A DNA stretch of 64,000 bases from Phlebotomus papatasi (Eukaryota; Arthropoda; Insecta; Diptera; Psychodidae), in NCBI RefSeq assembly GCF_024763615.1, contig NC_077222.1:15562001-15626000 (forward strand), given 5' to 3'. The translations under genes and the position numbers were made by a program. Below, piece after piece: positions 56,971 through 64,000 of this stretch (the stretch's first letter is position 1; each line of letters begins with the position of its first letter). The notes beneath the pieces are model-generated. The model did not search any database. It saw nothing but the letters and a program-made list of their open reading frames with translations, and was not told the DNA's origin.

Positions 56971-56997
56971 ACTCTAGCAAGTCTCACAACGAACTGT
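56960..56997 (-). promoter_or_regulatory. Internal LINE promoter: initiator plus DPE
   Basis: Reading from the 5' end on the minus strand, ACAGTTCG is close to the insect initiator TCAKTY. Taking its A as +1 (56995), positions +28 to +32 read GGATC, which fits the downstream promoter element RGWYV. Insect LINEs such as Jockey and I use this TATA-less arrangement. The spacing agrees, but function is inferred. Confidence 0.55.
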
Positions 56998-57009
56998 AAC
57001 AGATTTTAT

Positions 57010-58807
57010 TTTGTACCAAAATCGGATTAGGGTTTCACCGTGTTGTGCCTCTATAAGAGGATTATTTGTGATTCTTCAGCAAAGAAATTCTCTCGCAGTC
57101 TATCGATGTTTTCGTCAATCTCCCATTGAGCTTTTCTCTGAATTTTCCTTTTTTTTGATTTGGAACAGACATATAATTTTCCATCAACAGTCTCCACAAG
57201 AGCACTCTTGAAAATCAATTTCAATATCGTTGGGGAAAAGGGAGAATATCGCAGCACAGTGGTCAGTGGATGGCCGTAAGGAAAAGTTTCAACTAATCAA
57301 ATTAATTGGCAGTGGCAGGGCAATAATTTTCCCGGAACAATTCTATTGAGTTATTCGTAACTCTGTTTGAGCTCTCTCTAAAACCATCCGGTTGGAATAC
57401 TCAGAGGAACATTTAACTCTGCAAATACATATCTAAAAGTGCTTCCATCTCCCTCTGACTCATGAGATTCTTCTCCTATTTATGCGTTTTTCGTTTCTAC
57501 ACTTGGGAAATTTCTGTCTTGTCTCGAACATACTTACTTTTCCATTTCAGTGAATGGAATGGAATTGATAAAAATAAACAATGCAGGATGTCATCTTTGT
57601 CGTTCATGGAGAGTATGTCTTACCATTCATTGTTACCCAAGAGCACTTCCCACTTTTCAAGATACAAGACACTTTTCCCACTTTTCTGTATCGTTGCTGG
57701 GAAGTATATGATAACAAAGATAGTGTATACAAGAAAATGTTACGATAGAGATTCAAGTGTTGCCAATTCATTCTACTTGAATTATTCCCATAAGAAAATA
57801 TTCTTATATTTTGTTGAATTTATAGAAAATTTAGAGAAAGAAAAAAAATCACTCATGTGAAATTGACATTGGTAAAAGAAAATGTATTATTGCTATCAAC
57901 TCTCAGTCGTATACTGAGAAAAATGTTAGAATAGGATTTATCTATTGTAAGAGTAATTCACCTTCAAACACTTTTCACGAAATTTAATAGCCATGAAGAG
58001 ATTTTGAAAAGACGCTGGTTTAACTTTTACTCAGCACATTTTTCTTGGACTCAGAGAAAGTTTCATTGTTGAATTTACTTATTTCGTATTGAAAAAGTGC
58101 CCTATACGAGTAATAGAAATTATCTTAAAATTCGAAATTTAGAAATATAGGGTATAATGAGAGTATGGATCGTCCGGTTAAGAAAAATTCTCCATATTCC
58201 ATCTTTTGCTTAAATTAGCAGATTCTAAACATTTTTTTTGCTTTCTTGTATATGAGCTTCGGTCTTCCATTTATTTATTTATATAATCTACATTTCATAT
58301 CTTATTATTTAGAGAAATTAATAAAAATAACGGATACAATATACAACCATGTACAGCGAAAGTCGCAACATCCAAATTAAATGACATGGAATGCATCGTC
58401 CGGAAGTGAATAAATGTTGAATGGTCAACAAGAAAATTGATTCTGTTGAATATTGAATATGAGGAAATGCAATACATTTTTACAAGATAATTACTAAAAC
58501 ATAGTTAATTAATTTAAAAAAAAAAACATACAATTCATCTTGGTGAGAAAATTCGTCCTGCAAATCAGACGAATCCAAGCTGCACGGTCATTATGTGCTT
58601 CCAATGCTTTTTAAAGAAATCCCTGTAAGGCAATTCTGTAACACTCTGGCAATGCCATACGACAAATTGTGTTCGAATTTCAGGAAAACTTTATAAAATA
58701 AATTTTTATAAAGTAAATTATAAAGGAATTTTATAAAACAAATCAACTAAAGCGGGATGTATTCGGAAAATATCACTCAAGAGATTTCATTAAAAATTAA
58801 TCAATTG
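57010..58807. other. Intergenic stretch downstream of the LINE insertion
   Basis: A 132-codon + frame at 57462-57860 has a hydrophobic start but no known domain and poor codon character. Other frames are shorter. Nothing supported. Confidence 0.45.
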
Positions 58808-59748
58808 TAAGGTAAAGTACCCTCACTCGACCGGGTTCCTCGACTCGACTGGTGTGTCAATTTTTGAATGTTTGATGGTCAATTTCGTCAATTTAGTCAA
58901 TTTCTATGAATTTGTCACTGGTTCGTATCCCGTCAAATCATTGCTCTACCTGCCGATTTTACTCTGAGGTTTTTTGAATTTTAACGGTATATTCTAGTAC
59001 ATTCAGAGAAAATCTGCAGATTCTCGGCAGAATTTCTCCCTAGAAAATCTGCATAACCTCCATTACTTCACAAAAATATTGTTGATTTATGAAGAAACTG
59101 TAGAAGTTATAAAGAAAATTGTATGCTCTGCTTAACAAGCATTACCGAGTACACATTTTAGATAAGTAAAAAAACTGCGAGCAAAAATACTAATTTCTTA
59201 AAAATCGCCAATCGAATGATACAAAAACATGAAATTTTGGTCGACACTCTGTTTAAAGTTTTCACTTCACTTTTCTCTACTTGTAACACGGCGTCGCAGA
59301 ATTCTTTATTTTATATAAACACCGTGATATCACTAAGAATAACTCTATAGAATTTTGCAAACTTCAGTGAAAAATTTTTCCATCTCTTCTGACACATCTT
59401 GTCTGGAAAGTCTGGAATGTAGAAAAAATCTACAGAATATCTACAGAAATTCGTCTAGAGATTCGTCAGAAAATCTGCCGAAATATTCTGACGAATTTTG
59501 TCCCAAGCCCAAATAAAATTCGTAAGAATATCTACAGAATTTATCTGCAGATATTCTGTAGAGGTGTAGATTTTCTCTACAGAAATCTTAAAGATATCTG
59601 CAGATATTATTTGACGGGATTATTCATGGAACGATTGACCTATTAATGTTAGATCATACGCAAAATATTATAGCAAATATAAATAAATTGAATAAATAAA
59701 TCTACCGGTCGAGACGAGGAACCGGTTGAGCGAGGGCACTTTACCTTA
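58808..59748. mobile_element. MITE with TAAGGTAAAGTRCCCTC ends, interrupted
   Basis: The left end TAAGGTAAAGTACCCTCACT and the right end GAGGGCACTTTACCTTA flank CCGGTTCCTCG words, as in the complete copy at 4548-4736. The middle is interrupted by the element at 58927-59620; the flanking halves realign with the 4548 copy (for example AACATTAATAGGTCAAT inverted). Confidence 0.8.
58927..59620. mobile_element. Nested element with ATCCCGTCAAAT ends
   Basis: The left end ATCCCGTCAAAT and the right end ATTTGACGGGAT are perfect 12-bp inverted repeats. The interior is full of CAGAATTT/AAATCTGC words and has several small hairpins such as CTGCAGATATTCTGTAG. About 690 bp, with no transposase. It sits in the MITE at 58808-59748. 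Confidence 0.75.
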
Positions 59749-60839
59749 TTTTTGAACTCATATGATACTAAAAAGGTTCTATTGTCATTGTCAGGTTTCG
59801 AACACTGACAGTTAGATCGTCATCTTAAAAAATTATTATTTTTAAAATGCAAACTGAGTTCCACTAGATACTAATGCTATATTTCGCAAAATATAACTGC
59901 ATATGATTTCCAAAAAGCATCGCACAATTTACAAAAAAAAAGAATAATTTTATTTTAGGGTGACAATCAACCTTCACTATCTATCCCTCCTGAGTTTCCT
60001 TCACTGTCTTTTTTATTTTATTTTCTTTTTTTACCTAAAATTCATGACTGAGTTTATTAGGAGTTTTGTCTTTCATTCAATTAGACAAATAATATTTATT
60101 ATTTCATAATCATAAAATTAAAATTTTAAATTTCAAAAAGAAGATTTTCACATTGTGCACATTTTCTCTCTTTGTTTATTAAAGTTTTTCTGTTTTTTAA
60201 ATCAATAATGAGAAATCCACAAATTTATTAAGAGAAATGAAATATTAAATGATTTATCAGAATGTTATAAACTAAAAAATAAAAAAGCAAACAAAAACCT
60301 AAAAAAAGGAATTTGGTTGGTCCTTTAATGAAACTATCAATTTATTATATTTCTAAATTGTTGTTTATATATTTATATTTTTTTAATATCAGCTATATGA
60401 AGATGATAAAAAATTATTGGGATGTCATTTTAAAATTTTACACTCGTTTAAACAAAATTATAAAGTGGTAGATATATTTAAAATGTGAATAATGAGTAGA
60501 TCAATGTTGTAATATATTTTTTTAAATTCTTTCTAACCTTACTAACACTGCGGCTTTTTTTTAATTCTAAATAAGATATAAAACTAATTAATTTCTAGAG
60601 TTAAATATATTTCAAACGGTTTAATGGGTTCGATAAAACTTCTAAAGTAGATTGATATTTTAAAAAATCCTGAATATCACCTAATCGATCGTCATTGAAA
60701 ATTTGGTCAGCATCACATATTTTTATCATCACGTATTTTTATGGGTTTTTTCGATGAACTAGGCACAAAACATATTAAAATAAGAAGGAAATTAATAATT
60801 CCACTTTGTACAATTTTGCAAAACGATGATCTTAAAAAT
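59749..60839. other. Intergenic AT-rich stretch
   Basis: No frame, repeat or terminal inverted repeat was recognised here. Confidence 0.45.
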
Positions 60840-62026
60840 TCAAGGTTTTTATTTTCATTTCATTCATTTTCAACCGCTTATCCCTATTGGGGTCGCGGGC
60901 CCATGACACCAAGGTTAACAGCCCACGCCTGTCGGTCCTCCGCCACTTCAGGAAGATGTTCGAGTTCGATCCCAAGGCGCTCCCATGCAAGATCCTGAAT
61001 TTGATTCAGCCACCTTGTCCTAGGTCTGCCTCGAGGCCGAGGTCTCCTCACAATGGCTTGCATAGCTTTTCTGGGGAATCTTTCTTCATTCATGCGTTGA
61101 ACATGTCCATACCATCGAAGTTGTGATCTCTCAACCCGAAGAAGCAGCTCCTCGACTCTTAGTTCCTCTCGAACGGCCACATTCCTCACTCGATCTCTAC
61201 GAGTGATTCCCTTAACCGCTCGAAGGTACCTCATCTCGGCAGCTTGTACTCGCGATCTTACCCTTTCGGTCATTACCCAAATCTCATGACCATAGGTGAG
61301 AATAGGAATGAACACAGCTTTGAAAACCGATAATTTAGCCGATCGACTAAGCTCGGCCTTCCTCAACACGCTTCTGCCAAGCTCCCTCGCAACTGCAGAA
61401 GCCTGACCGATTCGCGACGAGAGTTCTGCCTCCATCCTACCATCACTCGTGAATAACACCCCGAGATACTTGAACTTCTTCACCTGTGTCAATGAGGCTC
61501 CACTAACATGTAGAGTGCATCCCACAGATTCTCGGGAAATTACCATTACCTCCGACTTTTTGTCGTTCACATTCATACCTGTTTCGGCACAAACATTTAC
61601 AAATCGGTCAAGTGTGCGCTGAAGCTTTTCTTTGGAAGATCCAAAAAGAACCAAATCATCTGCATAGAGGAGATGGCTCACCCTGAAATCCCCAATACGA
61701 ATCGCATTCTGCCCCCGACTGCGTTCCATAATCTTGTCCATGTATATTATGAACAACAATGGTGATAGAACACACCCCTGGCGCAGTCCAACACTCACCT
61801 GAAAACCTTCCGACTTGGATCCGTTTACACGAACACAGCTACTACAGTCTCTGTACAATGACTGGATAGCTCCCACCAATTCCTCATCCAGTCCGTACTC
61901 GTGCAGTACATCCCAAAGTTGTTCTCTCGGTACTCGGTCATATGCTTTTTCCAAATCTATGAAACAAGCATAGAGTGGAATTGCATACTCCCAAGCCTTT
62001 TCGACAATCATCCTCAAGGTTTTTAT
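60840..62026 (-). mobile_element. 5'-truncated RTE-like LINE with 13-bp target duplication
   Basis: A 13-bp repeat TCAAGGTTTTTAT occurs at 60840-60852 and 62014-62026, so the insertion is 60853-62013 (1161 bp). On the minus strand it starts inside the reverse transcriptase, ends with a stop about 30 nt before the tail, and has a (TGAA)n-like tail. The very short 3' UTR and simple-repeat tail fit the RTE group. Confidence 0.88.
60884..62013 (-). CDS. Partial reverse transcriptase of RTE-like LINE (about 376 aa)
   Basis: The LINE-derived reading starts at about 62013 with RMIVEKAWEYAIPLYACF and shows motif A FIDLEKAYDRVPRE, GLRQGCVLSPLLF, YADDLVLFG and FKYLGVLF, then the C-terminal part with LRWYGHVQRM and GRPRTRWLNQIQDLAW. 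It is open to the stop at 60884. The endonuclease and the first reverse transcriptase blocks are missing through 5' truncation, so it cannot support movement. An open frame continues upstream to 62092, but those roughly 26 residues are translated flanking DNA beyond the target duplication. Confidence 0.9.
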
Positions 62027-62262
62027 ATTGGAGAAATTTAACGATGGGGGCATTTGAATACAGGACGTATTATTATTAGGTCTAGCACTCAAATTTTTAA
62101 ATCCTGATCAATTTTACTAATTTGTATAAGATCATATTTATAATAAAAACAGGATAGATAGATAAATTAATTTATAAACAATGCTTTTTAGAGGAATAAT
62201 TTCGTTATGACAAGAATTACATTCGAATTTGAGTGGGACTATGTTCCAAAAAAAGTGGATTA

Positions 62263-62457
62263 GGGGAAACTGGGGCACCACCAAACACGGGGTACCACTA
62301 AACACTGCGATTTTTGAATCAGATATTCGACTTCTAAGGACAAGACCTATAGGAATTTATAGGCACTATAGGGATGCTTGTCCACTGAAGGAATGATCGA
62401 GATAGTCCAAGTAGTTTAGTAATAAAAATTAGTGTTTGGTGGTTCCCCAGTTTCCCC
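62263..62457. mobile_element. MITE with GGGGAAACTGGGGCACC ends
   Basis: The left end GGGGAAACTGGGGCACCACC and the right end TGGTTCCCCAGTTTCCCC are inverted repeats flanked by TA; AAACAC and GTGTTTGG words pair further in. 195 bp, related to 9786-9933. Confidence 0.88.
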
Positions 62458-63000
62458 TATATAACTCCTCTCTCTTTGAGTTCGAGCAGTAAAAAAGCCC
62501 GGTCAAAATCTTGAATGATCCAATGTCCCGCTTTTCAGGCTTTTGACCCATTCGGGATTTTGTCTTTCAGAACTTTGACTTCCACTGCTCCTTATACGGG
62601 CTTCAGACTTAAGGCTTAGCCATATGGCTTAGCTTCTCTTATTTCTTATCAGTCAAGATTTTTTGGGAAAATATGACTTAGGACTGAATATTATGGATAA
62701 ATGATTTGGACTGAAAAATCAATAACATTGGTTACTCTTTTGAAATTTGAGACCTTCGGGAACGGGGCTGAACCTCCTATCTGAAGCCGGCCTTAAATAC
62801 CATTGAGTATCAGCTGGATCAGAAATGATAAAGAAAATCTGTATCTGATATATGATATCACTAAATATATATCATTATTTCTCTGAGTGTTACAATCCAA
62901 TCTTTCACTTTCTTTCAACAAAATACTTTCCGACCAATCTCCGACACAATTGCAATTCTACGGAAATGATTCAGCACGTCAATATAAGTAGCTCAGAGAG
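62458..63000. other. Intergenic stretch with repeat pieces
   Basis: Contains a short piece of the GGGATTTTG minisatellite (about 62530-62580) and, at about 62595-62720, the inverted copy of the repeat at 30416-30535 (GGCTTCAGACTTAAGGCTTA). No gene. Confidence 0.55.
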
Positions 63001-63304
63001 TGGTTGAGAATTGGGTCGGTGACGAGAAAATGCCCATGTTGCTGGTAGTTAAACAACCGTGAGGTGAGACAAGTGTGCTAACATTATACAACCCCCTTTG
63101 CAGAATTAGTGTGAAATTTGCTCCCATTCTCGGTCATAGGCCCTCGGGAAAAGTGCTAGAGAGTGGACAAGTGAGAAGAGGGGCGGTGTGTAGGTGGTGT
63201 GTGTTGGTGTTTGTGCAAAAAAAAGTCAACATAGGGTGCCCTCAGTCGGTGTTGTGGTGCCCCCGTGGGGGAGATTCCGCCACCCCGAGATCTGATAAGC
63301 CACG
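63001..63304 (+). promoter_or_regulatory. Possible promoter and 5' UTR of a downstream gene
   Basis: The GC content rises sharply from about 63100, unlike the surrounding AT-rich DNA. TATAAG at about 62982 could be a TATA box for a start near 63010-63020. The sequence then has stops in all frames until the ATG at 63305. The inference rests on composition and on the exon that follows. Confidence 0.35.
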
Positions 63305-63389
63305 ATGGCCACCGGAACCGGAACTGCCTCTCGAGTCCCAATGGGCAGATGGCATAACGGAGGGATACTGGGACCAAGGTGGTCCATGG
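63305..63389 (+). CDS. Candidate first coding exon of an unidentified gene
   Basis: CACGATGG places a purine at -3 and G at +4, a good translation start context. The 85-nt exon encodes MATGTGTASRVPMGRWHNGG and nine further residues, then meets the donor CCATGG|GTATGT in phase 1. The next exon would lie beyond the window. The peptide has no recognisable motif. Another reading frame is also open across this stretch (LESQWADGITEGYWDQGG) but has no ATG, so it could only be coding if the exon were internal. Uncertain. Confidence 0.38.
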
Positions 63390-64000
63390 GTATGTTCAAA
63401 ACTATTAATTATTGTCCAATGAACATCACACAAACTACCATTTCATATTGTCCCTGAAGCAATTGTGCATCAATCAAGGTGAAAACAATGGCCAAATCTC
63501 TATCCCCTTTAATTAAGTTCTTATTAACTATGCCTGATTTACTTAAGTACACCTACCCATAATCTTGGATGTGTCTCCCAAAAATAGACACCTTCCCAGT
63601 ATTTTCGGTCATAAAAGGTCTACTCTCGATGATTATCATCTAAGTTGTGTCCAAGAATACCCATCAATGGAAAATTTCATTTTGGCCAAGAGAGTATCGA
63701 TTTCTCCCATCCTCTGCTGCCCAATATTGACTGGATGGATGTAAAAAGCATGATTTATTAGCCTACGATTAAATCGAGGTGAAAATGATTCATATAAAAT
63801 ATCCAATAGCCCTAGAGAAAAAAATCTCGCATAATTTTACAATAAAATTGCAAATAAATAGTACATGACTTCAACACCCTTCTGCAATGAACATTTACAT
63901 AAAAAACATAATAGGTCTGTACACTGTATTTCAATGTTTTTTTTTTATGTTTCTCCTTTAGTACAAAAACATTTGTAAAAGTTTTGAAAACTTAATGCAG
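63390..64000. other. Probable intron or intergenic sequence at the window edge
   Basis: AT-rich sequence following the candidate donor. No further feature seen before the window ends. Confidence 0.4.

Larger units (their letters stand above)
51342..57009 (-). mobile_element. Full-length I/Loa-like LINE with 12-bp target duplication
   Basis: The 12-bp repeat AACAGATTTTAT occurs at 51342-51353 and 56998-57009. Between them, on the minus strand, are a 5' UTR of only about 27 nt, ORF1, a 106-nt spacer, ORF2 and a 3' UTR of about 230 nt ending in AATAAAAATTTATTCATTC. Both frames are free of stops and the duplication is perfect, which points to a recent insertion. Domain order (three zinc knuckles in ORF1; endonuclease, reverse transcriptase, RNase H-like region and C-terminal zinc motif in ORF2) fits the I or Loa group. 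Confidence 0.92.

Noticed and set aside
57462..57860. 132-aa + strand protein with hydrophobic start
   Set aside because: No recognisable family and no supporting signals; likely a chance frame.
1..64000. CRISPR array, bacterial operon or prophage
   Set aside because: No regularly spaced direct repeats with unique spacers, no dense open frames, and clear spliceosomal exons and insect transposons.

Overview
The window is insect genomic DNA, most likely from a dipteran with an AT-rich, transposon-dense genome. The signs are a 68-nt intron, an insect-style initiator plus downstream promoter element in a LINE, and families typical of insects: an I/Loa-like LINE, an RTE-like LINE, piggyBac-, pogo/Tigger- and Harbinger-like elements, and a tRNA-derived SINE. 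The species cannot be fixed from the sequence alone. There are no bacterial-type operons, ribosome binding sites or CRISPR arrays.

Host genes. One spliced gene can be supported on the + strand, with coding exons at 24503-24709, 31106-31265, 39396-39828, 44280-44652 and 44721-44924. All splice phases agree (0, 1, 2, 0) and the join gives a 458-residue protein that I do not recognise. It is basic and serine-rich at the N terminus, has a short charged helix in the middle, and carries a class I SH3-ligand motif near the C terminus. Its introns (6.4, 8.1 and 4.5 kb) are filled with transposon debris; the last is only 68 nt and has no stop, so retaining it would give another C terminus. A second, weaker candidate is the first coding exon of another + strand gene at 63305-63389.

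Mobile elements. At 51354-56997 (minus strand) lies a full-length LINE with two open ORFs, a very short 5' UTR and a perfect 12-bp target-site duplication. Its RNase H domain has lost its catalytic aspartates. A 5'-truncated RTE-like LINE at 60853-62013 has a 13-bp duplication, and a roughly 50-bp tail-only relative sits at 47701. A tRNA-derived SINE with a 14-bp duplication is at 29548-29804. Most of the rest is DNA-transposon MITEs in at least eight terminal-repeat families, often nested, so relative insertion order can be read directly.

Most unusual signal. Three palindromic elements (16318-16759, 33889-34310, 37586-37906) are unrelated in overall sequence but share one architecture: a 12-13 bp direct repeat, an inverted arm, a loop, a direct arm, a 24-29 nt single-copy tail, and the same direct repeat. 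Each arm carries CTGANGAA, a 5-bp stem with a 6-7 nt loop, then GAAA. The stem sequences differ but pairing is kept. This resembles the hammerhead ribozyme core as seen in Penelope-like elements and retrozymes, on elements that appear to have inserted by a retrotransposon-like route.
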